From NCBI RefSeq assembly GCF_003732265.1, contig NZ_MOBK01000006.1, positions 868,001 to 932,000 of the forward strand: 64,000 bases of DNA, written 5' to 3'. Under the pieces are notes generated by a model that saw only the letters and a list, made by a program, of their open reading frames with translations, was not told the origin of the DNA and ran no database searches. Source of the DNA: Pseudomonas brassicacearum. GTDB lineage: Bacteria > Pseudomonadota > Gammaproteobacteria > Pseudomonadales > Pseudomonadaceae. Position numbers and translations under genes: made by a program. The first letter of the stretch is position 1, and every line of letters begins with the position of its first letter. Below are positions 38,285 through 47,770 of the stretch, in pieces.

Positions 38285-39274
38285 ATGCAAAGCAGCAGCA
38301 ACCTATTTCCAGTCGCCCTGATCAGCGCCGAACGGCGCGGTGATCTGAGCGAAGATGTCTACCGTTTGAAGCCGGCAAACAGTCCCGACGTCAGCGTCGA
38401 GCTGGCCGTTACCCGGTTGGGAATGGCCGATGAGCCGGCGGTACGTGGCGTGCCGGTGATCCTGTTGCACGGCAGCTTCTCTAATCGGCGCTTCTGGTTT
38501 TCCCCGAAAGGGTTGGGGCTGGGTGCCTATCTGACGCGTCTGGGATTCGATGTATGGATTCCCGAAATGCGCGGTCATGGCCTGTCCCAGCGTAACCAGA
38601 ACTACCGCAAGAACCGTGTCGCCGACTACGCGCGTTACGATCTGCCGGCCATTGGCGCGTTCGTGCGTGAGCAAAGTGGCCAGGTCCCGCACTGGATCGG
38701 TCACTCGCTGGGCGGGATTACGCTGGCGGCGGCATTGGGCGGTGAGTACATCGGCGAGCCGGTGGTGGCGTCGGCAGCGTTTTTTGGCACGCAAGTCAGC
38801 CGCACCTATTGGCCGTTGAAGATTCCCCCGGTGGAGTGGAGCGGGCGCTTTATTCTCAAGCGTTTTGCGCAACTGTCGGGATCACGGCTCAAGCGCGGCC
38901 CCGAGGACGAGCCGATTGGCCTGGCCCTGGAAAGCATGCGCTGGTACGGCCTGTTCGGGCGTTTTGGCGATGCCGACAAGGACTGGTGGGCCGGATTGGC
39001 CAACGTTGCGATGCCGGTGTTGGCCGTGAGCGCAGTCGGCGATCATCAGGACCCGGCATGGGCCTGTCGCAAGCTATTCGAGCAGATTGGTTCCGAGCAC
39101 AAGCAATTCATCAACTTGGGTCGTGAGCAGGGCTTTGGCGACAATTTTGGTCACGTTGAAATGCTGGTCAGCAAAGCTGCTCAGGCCGAGGTCTGGCCGT
39201 TGGTGGCGCGGTGGTTGGCTGATCAACAGGCGCCTTTGATGGGCAACAAGCCGGATCTGGCGACGGCAGTTTGA
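38285..39274 (+). CDS. Alpha/beta-hydrolase
   Basis: 329 residues from MQSSSNLFPVALISAERR; the frame stays open upstream into the ppsA terminator, so the inner ATG is chosen. The oxyanion region LLHGSFSNRRFW, the nucleophile elbow WIGHSLGGITL (Ser near residue 139), a later acidic region SAVGDHQDPAW and NFGHVEMLV with the catalytic His make a complete triad. No signal peptide is seen, so it is probably cytosolic. The substrate is unknown. Confidence 0.82.
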   Translation: MQSSSNLFPVALISAERRGDLSEDVYRLKPANSPDVSVELAVTRLGMADEPAVRGVPVILLHGSFSNRRFWFSPKGLGLGAYLTRLGFDVWIPEMRGHGLSQRNQNYRKNRVADYARYDLPAIGAFVREQSGQVPHWIGHSLGGITLAAALGGEYIGEPVVASAAFFGTQVSRTYWPLKIPPVEWSGRFILKRFAQLSGSRLKRGPEDEPIGLALESMRWYGLFGRFGDADKDWWAGLANVAMPVLAVSAVGDHQDPAWACRKLFEQIGSEHKQFINLGREQGFGDNFGHVEMLVSKAAQAEVWPLVARWLADQQAPLMGNKPDLATAV

Positions 39275-39395
39275 GCCTGATGCTCTAACAAGGGCATTTC
39301 GCTCTGATCGGCTTGCGGCTAAGATATGACGCATTGAGCAGTTTTGGTCACGTTTCGACACCCTCGATTGTCTTCCTCTTTACAGGAGTTTCTCG

Positions 39396-39887
39396 ATGAA
39401 TCATTACCTCACGCCCGACCTGTGCGACGCCTATCCGGAGCTGGTGCAGGTGCTGGAACCGATGTTCAGCAATTTCGGTGGCCGTGATTCATTCGGCGGC
39501 GAAATCGTGACCATCAAGTGCTTCGAAGACAACTCGCTGGTCAAGGAACAAGCCGAGCTCAAGGGCAATGGCAAGGTGTTGGTAGTCGACGGTGGCGGTT
39601 CCCTGCGTCGTGCGCTGCTGGGCGACATGATCGCCGAGAAGGCCGCGAAAAACGGTTGGGAAGGGCTGGTGATCTACGGTTGCATCCGTGACGTCGACGT
39701 CATTGCACAAACCGACCTGGGTGTTCAGGCCCTGGCCAGCCACCCGATGAAAACCGACAAGCGCGGCATCGGCGATCTCAACGTACCGGTGACCTTTGCT
39801 GGCGTGACGTTCCATCCAGGCCATTACATTTATGCGGACAACAACGGCGTGATCATCTCGCCAAGCCCGCTGAAAATGCCTGAATAA
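39396..39887 (+). CDS. rraA: Regulator of ribonuclease E activity RraA / 4-hydroxy-4-methyl-2-oxoglutarate aldolase-like
   Basis: 163 residues with ACAGGAG before the ATG. The conserved core [20 protein letters not shown] and [17 protein letters not shown] match RraA proteins. In Enterobacteria RraA inhibits RNase E; the fold is shared with class II pyruvate aldolases, so either role is possible. The next gene, cmaX, begins 24 bases on and may be co-transcribed. Confidence 0.9.
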   Translation: MNHYLTPDLCDAYPELVQVLEPMFSNFGGRDSFGGEIVTIKCFEDNSLVKEQAELKGNGKVLVVDGGGSLRRALLGDMIAEKAAKNGWEGLVIYGCIRDVDVIAQTDLGVQALASHPMKTDKRGIGDLNVPVTFAGVTFHPGHYIYADNNGVIISPSPLKMPE

Positions 39888-39911
39888 ACAGAAACCAACA
39901 AAGGGATGCGG

Positions 39912-40907
39912 ATGTTCGAGGAAGAAAACGCGCAGTGGGGCCTGGTGCATGCCCTGGTGCTGGACGGTAAAGGCAGTGCGCGTTCGATAGCCCGGACTGA
40001 ACTCGATGACTTGCAGCTAGAGGCTCATGAAAGCCTGTGGCTGCATTGGGATCGCAGTCATCCGCAAACCCAGACCTGGCTGCGTAAAACCAGCGGTCTG
40101 AGTGAATTCAGCTGCGACCTCCTGCTCGAAGAAAACACCCGACCGCGTCTTCTACAGCTTTCGGACAGCGAACTGCTGCTATTTTTGCGTGGGGTCAATT
40201 TGAATCCCGGCGCAGAGCCGGAAGACATGGTCTCGGTGCGGATTTTCGCCTCGGCCAAGCGGGTTATTTCCTTGCGTCTGCGTCCGTTGCGCGCCACCGA
40301 CGAGTTGTTGGTACAACTCGCCGACGGCAAAGGGCCGAAAACTGCGTCTGAACTTGTCCTTTATATGGCGCAATACCTCACCAATAAAGTGCAGGACCTG
40401 GTCAGTTGCCTCTCGGAAGTGGTCGATGAGGAAGAAGAAAAACTGGATGCCGACGAACGGTATACACCCGAACACGGCGCCATATTGCAGATCCGTCGCA
40501 GGGCGGCAGCGCTGAAACGTTTCCTTGCACCTCAGCGGGATATTTTCGGGCAACTGACGCGTATAAAACTGCCCTGGTTTGTTGAAGACGATGGCGATTA
40601 CTGGAACGAATTGAACAACAGCCTGACCCGCTACCTTGAGGAGCTGGAATTGACCCGGGAGCGGGTGGGGCTGGTCCTCGAGGCTGAGGACAGACGCTTG
40701 AGCGTGCGCATGAACCGCACGATGTACCGCTTCGGGATCATCACTGGGATCTTTTTGCCGATGAGTTTCCTGACCGGTCTTTTGGGGATCAACGTCGGTG
40801 GCATTCCGTTCTCGGCGAGCCCTTATGGCTTCCTGATTGCGTGCCTGATGATGGTCTCGGTGGCGCTCGGGCAGTGGTGGTTATTTCGACGTTTGCGTTG
40901 GGTGTGA
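39912..40907 (+). CDS. cmaX: CorA/ZntB-family divalent cation transporter CmaX
   Basis: 331 residues from MFEEENAQWGLVH with AAGGGATGCGG ahead. A large cytosolic N-terminal domain of about 265 residues is followed by two C-terminal helices (GIITGIFLPMSFLTGLLGIN and FLIACLMMVSVALGQWW). The first ends in GIN, as in ZntB, not the GMN of CorA. It heads the conserved cmaX-crfX-cmpX-sigX-oprF neighbourhood linked to envelope stress in Pseudomonas. The transported ion (Zn or Mg) is unresolved. Confidence 0.9.
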   Translation: MFEEENAQWGLVHALVLDGKGSARSIARTELDDLQLEAHESLWLHWDRSHPQTQTWLRKTSGLSEFSCDLLLEENTRPRLLQLSDSELLLFLRGVNLNPGAEPEDMVSVRIFASAKRVISLRLRPLRATDELLVQLADGKGPKTASELVLYMAQYLTNKVQDLVSCLSEVVDEEEEKLDADERYTPEHGAILQIRRRAAALKRFLAPQRDIFGQLTRIKLPWFVEDDGDYWNELNNSLTRYLEELELTRERVGLVLEAEDRRLSVRMNRTMYRFGIITGIFLPMSFLTGLLGINVGGIPFSASPYGFLIACLMMVSVALGQWWLFRRLRWV

Positions 40908-40970
40908 GCATGCGTCATGTGACCCGGGCAAATTTGATCGCGTCTTTCACAGACATCACGAGAGGTGCGT

Positions 40971-41219
40971 ATGCACGATCCGTTTGAACAGTCTTTGCGC
41001 GACATGCTCAATGCATCACCGTCCACCCGGGACGACGATGCGTGCCTTGGGCGTGTACTGAAAACCGCCAACCGCCAGGTCGGCGCCGGCGATCTGTTCA
41101 GCCTGCTGGGCCGCTGGTTGCCCGCGCTGATGATTGCCCTCAACAACGGCTCGGCCCACGTCGCGCCGGTCTCCCGTCACCGTAAACCTACCGTTCGCAC
41201 TGCTGATAAGGCTGATTGA
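40971..41219 (+). CDS. crfX: CrfX, small protein of the sigX locus
   Basis: 82 residues from MHDPFEQSLRDMLNAS with GAGAGG upstream of the ATG. It is soluble, with one amphipathic or mildly hydrophobic stretch (LFSLLGRWLPALMIALNN), and a basic C-terminus. Its place between cmaX and cmpX, with only two bases before cmpX, identifies it as CrfX. Function is little known; it belongs to the envelope-stress cluster. Confidence 0.85.
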   Translation: MHDPFEQSLRDMLNASPSTRDDDACLGRVLKTANRQVGAGDLFSLLGRWLPALMIALNNGSAHVAPVSRHRKPTVRTADKAD

Positions 41220-41221
41220 AT

Positions 41222-42046
41222 ATGGAACTTGATCTCTGGACTCAGAGCCTCGTCACTGCAATGACTGCGTTATGGACAAAGGTTGCGAACTTCATTCCGA
41301 ACCTGTTCGGCGCACTGGTTGTGTTGCTGTTGGGTTTCGTCGTTGCGAAACTTTTGGACACTTTGTTGTCCAAGCTGCTCGCCAAGCTGGGTCTCGATCG
41401 CCTGATGGGCGGTACCGGTCTGACTAAATTGCTATCCCGGGCTGGTCTCCAGGTACCGATCTCGACGTTGATCGGCAAGATTGTCTATTGGTTCGTCCTG
41501 CTGATTTTCCTGGTTTCTGCAGCAGAATCCCTTGGACTTGAGCGAGTTTCAGCTACGCTGGATATGCTGGCTCTGTATCTGCCCAAGGTGTTCGGCGCGG
41601 CGCTGGTGTTGCTGGTAGGTGTGTTGCTGGCGCAATTGGCCAATGGACTGGTGCGCGGCGCGGCAGAAGGCGTAGGGCTGGACTATGCTTCGGGGTTGGG
41701 ACGAATTGCTCAGGGCCTGGTGATTATCATCAGTATCTCGGTAGCGATCAGCCAGTTGGAGGTCAAGACTGACCTGCTCAACCATGTGATCGTCATTGTG
41801 TTGATCACCGTTGGTCTGGCGGTTGCGCTGGCCATGGGTTTGGGAAGCCGGGAAATTGCCGGTCAGATTCTTGCGGGAATCTATGTGCGTGAGCTATATC
41901 AGGTTGGGCAACAAGTGCGTGTTGGCGAGGTCGAAGGCCAGATCGAAGAGATCGGCACGGTTAAAACCACATTGCTGACCGATGAGGGTGAGCTAGTCTC
42001 TCTCTCCAATCGGATTCTCCTGGAGCAGCATGTGAGTAGCCGCTAA
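41222..42046 (+). CDS. cmpX: CmpX, mechanosensitive-channel-like membrane protein
   Basis: 274 residues from MELDLWTQSLVTAM. Four to five membrane helices (first NLFGALVVLLLGFVVAKLL) are followed by a soluble C-terminal beta segment with YVRELYQVGQQVRVGEVEGQ and TTLLTDEGELVSLSNRILLE, typical of MscS-like channels. It lies directly upstream of sigX and has been tied to SigX activity and membrane homeostasis in P. aeruginosa. Confidence 0.9.
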   Translation: MELDLWTQSLVTAMTALWTKVANFIPNLFGALVVLLLGFVVAKLLDTLLSKLLAKLGLDRLMGGTGLTKLLSRAGLQVPISTLIGKIVYWFVLLIFLVSAAESLGLERVSATLDMLALYLPKVFGAALVLLVGVLLAQLANGLVRGAAEGVGLDYASGLGRIAQGLVIIISISVAISQLEVKTDLLNHVIVIVLITVGLAVALAMGLGSREIAGQILAGIYVRELYQVGQQVRVGEVEGQIEEIGTVKTTLLTDEGELVSLSNRILLEQHVSSR

Positions 42047-42133
42047 CCCGGCAAACCCTGCTAATGTATGCCGCCGCAAATTGCTCCGAAAGGGCAGCGG
42101 CGGACATTGACCTGACTGTCGGCCCGACTTGTT

Positions 42134-42724
42134 TTGAATAAAGCTCAATCGCTCTCCACGCGCTACGACCCCCGCGAGCTCTCTGATGAGGAGTTGGTCG
42201 CGCGCTCGCATACCGAGCTGTTTCACGTAACGCGCGCCTATGAAGAACTGATGCGGCGTTACCAGCGAACATTATTTAACGTCTGTGCCCGATACCTTGG
42301 GAACGATCGCGACGCAGACGATGTCTGTCAGGAAGTGATGTTGAAGGTGCTGTATGGCTTGAAGAACTTCGAGGGGAAATCGAAGTTCAAGACATGGCTA
42401 TATAGCATCACGTACAACGAATGCATCACACAGTATCGGAAGGAACGGCGAAAGCGTCGCTTGATGGACGCTTTGAGTCTGGACCCCCTCGAGGAAGCGT
42501 CTGAAGAGAAGGCGCCGAAACCCGAGGATAAGGGTGGACTTGATCGCTGGCTGGTGTATGTAAACCCGATTGACCGGGAAATTCTGGTGCTACGTTTTGT
42601 CGCAGAGCTGGAATTTCAAGAGATCGCGGATATCATGCATATGGGTTTGAGTGCGACAAAAATGCGGTACAAACGTGCTCTTGATAAATTGCGTGAGAAA
42701 TTTGCAGGCATTGCTGAAACTTAG
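42134..42724 (+). CDS. sigX: ECF sigma factor SigX
   Basis: 196 residues from a TTG start (NKAQSLSTRYDPREL follows), the start used in P. aeruginosa. Region 2 contains ADDVCQEVMLKVLYGL and region 4 DREILVLRFVAELEFQEIAD. It directs membrane-homeostasis and oprF transcription. No classical anti-sigma gene is adjacent, in agreement with the view that CmpX and envelope state modulate it. It sits about 90 bases after cmpX and 107 before oprF. Confidence 0.95.
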   Translation: MNKAQSLSTRYDPRELSDEELVARSHTELFHVTRAYEELMRRYQRTLFNVCARYLGNDRDADDVCQEVMLKVLYGLKNFEGKSKFKTWLYSITYNECITQYRKERRKRRLMDALSLDPLEEASEEKAPKPEDKGGLDRWLVYVNPIDREILVLRFVAELEFQEIADIMHMGLSATKMRYKRALDKLREKFAGIAET

Positions 42725-42831
42725 TTCAGCGCAAATATCTCTTACGTGTAGGCTAGTTCTGATAGACTAGCCGCCGAGTTGTCCCCCGGTTTGAGGGACT
42801 GCTTTACAATCACCAGATGGGGATTTAACGG

Positions 42832-43875
42832 ATGAAACTGAAAAACACCTTGGGCTTGGCCATTGGTACTCTTATTGCCGCTACTTCGTTCGGCGTTCTG
42901 GCACAAGGCCAAGGCGCAGTTGAAGGCGAGCTCAACTACGGGAAAAAGTACAACGACAGCGTTAACAACGTTGAAGACGGCTACACTCCTGGCGCCTCCA
43001 TCGGTTACTTCTTGACCGACGACGTATCGTTGAACTTCACCTACAACAACGATGACTACACCCGTTCGGACAACAACACCGGCAAGCAGAAAATCGAAGG
43101 CGATCAGTTCGGTCTGAACGCTCAGTACCACTTCAACAACGCTGGCGACGCTCTGCGTCCTTACGTTCAAGGTGGTGTTAAGCACGGCAGCCTGACCAAC
43201 GTGCGCGCTGACGGCCATAGCGGTCGTGATCAGTCGACTTTCCTGACCGCTGGCGCTGGCCTGAAGTACTACTTCCTGGAAAACGTCTACGCTCGTGCTG
43301 GCGTAGAAGCTGACTACAAACTGGACAACGGCCGTTGGGACTACATCCCATCCGTTGGTCTGGGCGTGAACTTCGGTGGCGGCAACAAGCCAGTCGCTGC
43401 TGCTCCAGCTCCAGAAGTCTGCTCCGACAGCGACAACGATGGCGTTTGCGACAACGTTGACAAGTGCCCAGACACCCCAGCCAACGTAACTGTTGATGCT
43501 GATGGCTGCCCGGCAGTTGCTGAAGTTGTTCGTGTTGAGCTGGACGTGAAATTCGACTTCGACAAGTCGGTAGTCAAGCCAAACAGCTACGGCGACATCA
43601 AGAACCTGGCTGATTTCATGAAGCAGTACCCATCCACCACCACTACTGTTGAAGGTCACACTGACTCCGTCGGTCCTGACGCTTACAACCAGAAACTGTC
43701 TGAGCGTCGTGCAAACGCCGTTAAACAAGTTCTGACCAACCAGTACGGTGTTGAATCGTCCCGCGTTCAGTCTGTTGGCTACGGCGAATCCCGCCCAGTT
43801 GCTGACAACAAAACTGAAGCTGGCCGCGCTGTAAACCGTCGCGTAGAAGCGCAGGTTGAAGCTCAAGGTAAGTAA
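42832..43875 (+). CDS. oprF: Major outer-membrane porin OprF
   Basis: 347 residues. A signal peptide (LGLAIGTLIAATSFGVLA) leads to an eight-strand beta-barrel up to about residue 180. A linker with four cysteines (CSDSDNDGVCDNVDKCPDTP) follows, then an OmpA-like peptidoglycan-binding domain (DFDKSVVKPNS, TTTVEGHTDSVG). The ribosome site GGGGATTTAACGG is strong, as expected for an abundant protein. A terminator lies 17 bases after the stop. Confidence 0.97.
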   Translation: MKLKNTLGLAIGTLIAATSFGVLAQGQGAVEGELNYGKKYNDSVNNVEDGYTPGASIGYFLTDDVSLNFTYNNDDYTRSDNNTGKQKIEGDQFGLNAQYHFNNAGDALRPYVQGGVKHGSLTNVRADGHSGRDQSTFLTAGAGLKYYFLENVYARAGVEADYKLDNGRWDYIPSVGLGVNFGGGNKPVAAAPAPEVCSDSDNDGVCDNVDKCPDTPANVTVDADGCPAVAEVVRVELDVKFDFDKSVVKPNSYGDIKNLADFMKQYPSTTTTVEGHTDSVGPDAYNQKLSERRANAVKQVLTNQYGVESSRVQSVGYGESRPVADNKTEAGRAVNRRVEAQVEAQGK

Positions 43876-43892
43876 TTACCCGCCGCTCTGAG

Positions 43893-43921
43893 AAAAGCCC
43901 GGCTTAGGCCGGGCTTTTCTT
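43893..43921 (+). terminator. oprF intrinsic terminator
   Basis: AAAAGCCCGGC/GCCGGGCTTTT stem with a short loop and T run just after oprF. Confidence 0.9.
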
Positions 43922-43960
43922 TGTCTGCGATTTGGTGAAGTGGGGTGATTCAGGCAGCTT

Positions 43961-44725
43961 TTACGCTGATTGATCGACCGTCATCGCGGGCAAGCCACGC
44001 TCCCACAGGGATCGAGTTGCACAAGCTGCGACCGCGCCAATCACCAGGATGGCCGGGCTTTTCAATTCGAAGGCACAGGCATCTTCTTCCATCGTCATCA
44101 GGCTGCTCCGACATTCCCGTTGATGCGGCAACGATGCATTTTCAATCATCGCCACCGGCGTATCTGCCGCCATTGCGCCCGCCAGCAGTTGTTCTCGGAT
44201 CTCGCTGAGCTTCGCCACGCCCATGTAGATCACCAGCGTCGTGCCACCTTGAGCCAGTGCTTGCCAGTTCAGGCTGCTGCCGTCCTGAGTGTGGGCGGTC
44301 ACCAGCGTCACGCCTCGCGCGACACCGCGCAGGGTTAACGGAATATCGCATTGAGTTGCGCCTGCCAGGCCGGCGGTGATGCCATTGACCAGTTCGGTCT
44401 CGACCCCACGTTCACGCAACCACTGCGCTTCTTCACCGCCACGCCCGAAGATGCACGGGTCACCCCCCTTGAGCCGCACGACGCATTTGCCCTGACGGGC
44501 ATAACGCAGCATCAAACGATGAATGAATTCCTGTGGTGTAGAGCGGCAGCCACCGCGTTTACCCACTGGAATAATGCGCGCGCCGGGGCAGTGCTCAAGC
44601 ACCGCGTCGTTGACCAGATCGTCGATCAGCACCACATCCGCTTCTCTCAACGCTCGAACAGCTTTAAGGGTCAGCAATTCAGGATCACCGGGGCCCGCGC
44701 CCACCAGCCAGACTTTTGCGCTCAT
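43961..44725 (-). CDS. cobA: Uroporphyrinogen-III C-methyltransferase
   Basis: 254 residues from MSAKVWLVGAGPGDPEL. It makes precorrin-2 for siroheme, the cofactor of the NirB nitrite reductase encoded upstream in the cluster. SUMT marks are VGAGPGDPELLTLKAV, VVRLKGGDPCIFGRGGEE and GVTLVTAHT. It follows nasC by ten bases on the same strand. Its last codons (SLWERGLPAMT) are encoded by a REP unit, so the natural C-terminus has been extended or replaced. Confidence 0.94.
   Translation of the reverse strand: MSAKVWLVGAGPGDPELLTLKAVRALREADVVLIDDLVNDAVLEHCPGARIIPVGKRGGCRSTPQEFIHRLMLRYARQGKCVVRLKGGDPCIFGRGGEEAQWLRERGVETELVNGITAGLAGATQCDIPLTLRGVARGVTLVTAHTQDGSSLNWQALAQGGTTLVIYMGVAKLSEIREQLLAGAMAADTPVAMIENASLPHQRECRSSLMTMEEDACAFELKSPAILVIGAVAACATRSLWERGLPAMTVDQSA
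43981..44008. repeat. REP unit inside the 3' end of cobA
   Basis: CATCGCGGGCAAGCCACGCT followed by CCCACAGG. It is read in frame by cobA and supplies the protein's last residues. Confidence 0.8.
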
Positions 44726-44735
44726 TGTGTTTTCC

Positions 44736-47453
44736 TCACGAGATGACGGCGACCGGCTGCGCGGTGGCGGCCAGCAAACGCTTGATTTCCGGGACGCAGG
44801 AGCCACATTGCGTGCCGCAACCCAGTTCCTGTTTCAAACCCTGCAAGTCCAGGCCACGGCGGATGCCGGCGCAGACCGCGTTTTGGCTGACGTTCTTGCA
44901 GTTGCACAGGGTTTTGTTGCCGATGGCTTCGGCGTCTACCTGGCCCGGTGGGGCACTCAATGGGGCGAGCAGCCAGCGTCGCAGTTGTTCATCGGCGCGA
45001 CCTTCTAGCCAGAGGTTTTGCAGCCAGTGCCGGGCAAGGGTTTCACCCGCCAGGCGGATCGCGGTAATCCGGCCGTTCTCGATCCGCACGCGCTTGCCGA
45101 TGGACCGTCGTGGGTCGTCGTAAGCCAGCACCGGACCGTCGTTGAGTCCCAGGCATTGATCGATATCGCGCAGCAGTTGTGGGTCTGGCGCTGCGGTGCT
45201 GGCAGCGCGTATCAGCAGGGCAGGGCGCTCACGACCTGTCAGGCTGAGGCTAACGTAGGAAAACGCCTCGCAAAGGGGTCGTAGCGTCTCAAAATGCTGT
45301 TGTACATCGCCCTCTACCAGCGCGAAAAGGTGCCAGGGCAACTGCACCGGTTCGAGGCGCACGCCGCTGTGTTTTAGCTCAGGTTGTTTTGACAGCGGGT
45401 CGAAGGCGGGCAGGGTGAGGCTGTTCACGCCCCCCTTGAGAAAACGGTCACCAAAATGCATCGGCAAAAAGGCTTGGCCGGGGCGCACGCTGTCGTCACT
45501 GGCGACCGGCACGATCACCGCGCCACGGCGACTTTTCAGGCTGATCAAATCCCCGGATTGCAGGCGGTGCCGGCGCAGTTCATCCGGGTGCAGACTCAAC
45601 GCGGCTTCGCTGACATGACCGAACAGTTGCGCGGCGGTACCGGTACGGCTCATGCCGTGCCATTGATCACGCAGTCGTCCGGTGATCAGCGTCAGCGGGA
45701 AACGCGCATCGCGCTGTTCCTTGGCGGCGCGATACGGATCGGCGATGAACTGCGCGCGGCCGCTGACAGTCGGGAAAACACCGTCGAGATAGAGACGCGC
45801 AGTGCCTGCGCTGGAGCCCGCAGGAAAGGGCCATTGTTGCGGGCCGATCTGGTCGATCAATGCGTGGCTGATCCCGGACAAATCCAGATCCCGGCCGCGA
45901 GTAAGTTGCTTGTATTCGTCGAATACCTGCGCCGGGGTTTCAAAGGCAAACAGGCTGGTGGCTTCCGGACGCAGACTTTTTTCCAGACGTTGTGCGAAAT
46001 CCACGGTGATCGCCCAGTCCGGACGCGCTTCACCCGGTGCGACGATTGCCTGGCGGACGTGGGAAATGCGCCGCTCGGAGTTGGTTACCGTACCGTCCTT
46101 TTCGCCCCAACTGGCGGCGGGCAACAACAGGTCGGCAAACCTCGCGGTTTCAGTGGTGCGGAAGGCCTCTTGCAATACCACGAACGGGCACGCTTGCAGC
46201 GCCGCGTGCACGGCAGTCTGATCGGGAAGCGACTGCGCGGGGTTGGTGCAGGCGATCCACAAGGCTTTGATCTTTCCGCTGCCCACCTGCTCAAACAACT
46301 CGATGGCCGTCAGCCCCGGGTTTTCCGGCAGTTGATCAACACCCCAATAAGCCGCCACGTCAGCGCGGTGCTCGGCATTGGCGGCATCGCGATGGCCCGG
46401 CAGCAGGTTGGACAGGCTGCCGGTTTCCCGGCCGCCCATGGCATTCGGCTGACCGGTCAACGAGAAGGGTCCTGCACCGGGACGGCCGATTTGCCCGGTC
46501 GCCAGGTGCAAATTGATCAGAGCGCTGTTCTTTGCGCTGCCGGCGGTGGACTGGTTCAGCCCCATGCACCACAACGACAGGAAGCTCGGTGAATTTCCGA
46601 CCCATTCGGCGCATTGCTGCAGTTGCTCAACGCTGATTCCGCACAGCTGCGACACCATCTGCGGGGTGTAATCGCGCACCAGGTTCTTCAGCTCGGGCAA
46701 GCCTTCGGTGTGGGCCTTGATGTAGTCGCGGTCGATCCAGTCTTCCCACAGCAGTAGGTGCAAAATCCCATGGAACAAGGCGACATCGGTCCCCGGAAGA
46801 ATCGCCAGGTGCAGGTCAGCCAAATCGCAGGTGTCAGTACGACGCGGGTCGATGACGATGACCTTCATCTGTGGTCGGCGGGATTTGGCTTCTTCGAGGC
46901 GGCGAAACAGTACCGGATGGGCGTAGGCCATGTTGCTGCCAACGATCATCACGCAGTCGCTCAACTCCAGGTCTTCATAGCTGCACGGTGGCGCATCGGC
47001 GCCCAGGCTGCGCTTGTAACCGACCACCGCCGACGACATGCACAGCCGCGAATTACTGTCGATGTTATTGGTGCCCACCAGCGCCCGCGCCAGTTTGTTG
47101 AAGGCGTAGTAGTCCTCAGTCAGCAACTGCCCGGAAATGTAGAACGCGACGCTGTCCGGGCCATGTTCGGCAATGGTTTGGGCGAAGACGCTGGCGGCGT
47201 GATCAAGGGCGGTGTCCCAGTCGGTGCGGCTCCGCGCCAGGCCTTTGCCCAGGCGCAGTTCCGGGTACAGCGCCCGTGCCGTCAAGTCGCCGGTCAGATG
47301 CAGGGTTGATCCCTTGCTGCACAATTTGCCGAAATTTGCCGGGTGCGCCGGATCGCCGCTGACGCCGAGGATGCGCTCGCCGTCGTGTTCGATCAGCACG
47401 CCGCAGCCGACCCCGCAATAGCAGCAGGTGGACGCGGTGATCTGGCGGTCCAT
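44736..47453 (-). CDS. nasC: Assimilatory nitrate reductase, catalytic subunit
   Basis: 905 residues from MDRQITASTCCYCGVGCGV; a longer frame of 63 codons runs through nirD and is excluded. It reduces nitrate to nitrite in the cytosol with a molybdopterin guanine dinucleotide cofactor. The N-terminal CCYCGVGC plus a later GKLCSKG cysteine binds [4Fe-4S]. The C-terminal 60 residues form a BFD-like [2Fe-2S] domain (LCNCKNVSQNAV, GCGTQCGSCVPE). The start overlaps the nirD stop (TGATG). No NasB-like flavoprotein partner is in the window. Confidence 0.94.
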   Translation of the reverse strand: MDRQITASTCCYCGVGCGVLIEHDGERILGVSGDPAHPANFGKLCSKGSTLHLTGDLTARALYPELRLGKGLARSRTDWDTALDHAASVFAQTIAEHGPDSVAFYISGQLLTEDYYAFNKLARALVGTNNIDSNSRLCMSSAVVGYKRSLGADAPPCSYEDLELSDCVMIVGSNMAYAHPVLFRRLEEAKSRRPQMKVIVIDPRRTDTCDLADLHLAILPGTDVALFHGILHLLLWEDWIDRDYIKAHTEGLPELKNLVRDYTPQMVSQLCGISVEQLQQCAEWVGNSPSFLSLWCMGLNQSTAGSAKNSALINLHLATGQIGRPGAGPFSLTGQPNAMGGRETGSLSNLLPGHRDAANAEHRADVAAYWGVDQLPENPGLTAIELFEQVGSGKIKALWIACTNPAQSLPDQTAVHAALQACPFVVLQEAFRTTETARFADLLLPAASWGEKDGTVTNSERRISHVRQAIVAPGEARPDWAITVDFAQRLEKSLRPEATSLFAFETPAQVFDEYKQLTRGRDLDLSGISHALIDQIGPQQWPFPAGSSAGTARLYLDGVFPTVSGRAQFIADPYRAAKEQRDARFPLTLITGRLRDQWHGMSRTGTAAQLFGHVSEAALSLHPDELRRHRLQSGDLISLKSRRGAVIVPVASDDSVRPGQAFLPMHFGDRFLKGGVNSLTLPAFDPLSKQPELKHSGVRLEPVQLPWHLFALVEGDVQQHFETLRPLCEAFSYVSLSLTGRERPALLIRAASTAAPDPQLLRDIDQCLGLNDGPVLAYDDPRRSIGKRVRIENGRITAIRLAGETLARHWLQNLWLEGRADEQLRRWLLAPLSAPPGQVDAEAIGNKTLCNCKNVSQNAVCAGIRRGLDLQGLKQELGCGTQCGSCVPEIKRLLAATAQPVAVIS

Positions 47454-47770
47454 CAGCCTGCGTCCCGCAGGGCCAGCATCACTCGGCCATTTTCGACCCG
47501 CGCCGGGTGGTGATGGGCGCAGCCGATGTCCGGGGCCTGGGCTTCGCCGCTTTCCAGGTCGATTTGCCAATTGTGCAGTGGGCAGGCCACTCGCTTGCCG
47601 TAGATCAAGCCTTGGGACAACGGTCCGCCCTTGTGCGGGCAACGGTCATCGAGGGCGAACACTTCATCGTCGCTGGTGCGAAAAATCGCGATGTCACCTT
47701 TGGGGCCGGCAATGATCCGCGAGCCCAGGGCGTTGATTTCTTCCAGTGCGCAGATATCCAGCCAGTTCAT
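47453..47770 (-). CDS. nirD: Nitrite reductase small subunit NirD
   Basis: 105 residues from MNWLDICALEEINAL. A Rieske-type domain has CPHKGGPLSQG and CPLHNWQIDL, with both Cys-x-His pairs that bind [2Fe-2S]. The ATG overlaps the nirB stop by four bases and its own stop overlaps the nasC start by one, so nirB, nirD and nasC are translationally coupled. Confidence 0.95.
   Translation of the reverse strand: MNWLDICALEEINALGSRIIAGPKGDIAIFRTSDDEVFALDDRCPHKGGPLSQGLIYGKRVACPLHNWQIDLESGEAQAPDIGCAHHHPARVENGRVMLALRDAG

Noticed and set aside
47454..47642. 63-codon upstream extension of nasC
   Set aside because: It lies entirely within nirD in another frame; the ATG at 47453 overlapping the nirD stop is the natural start.
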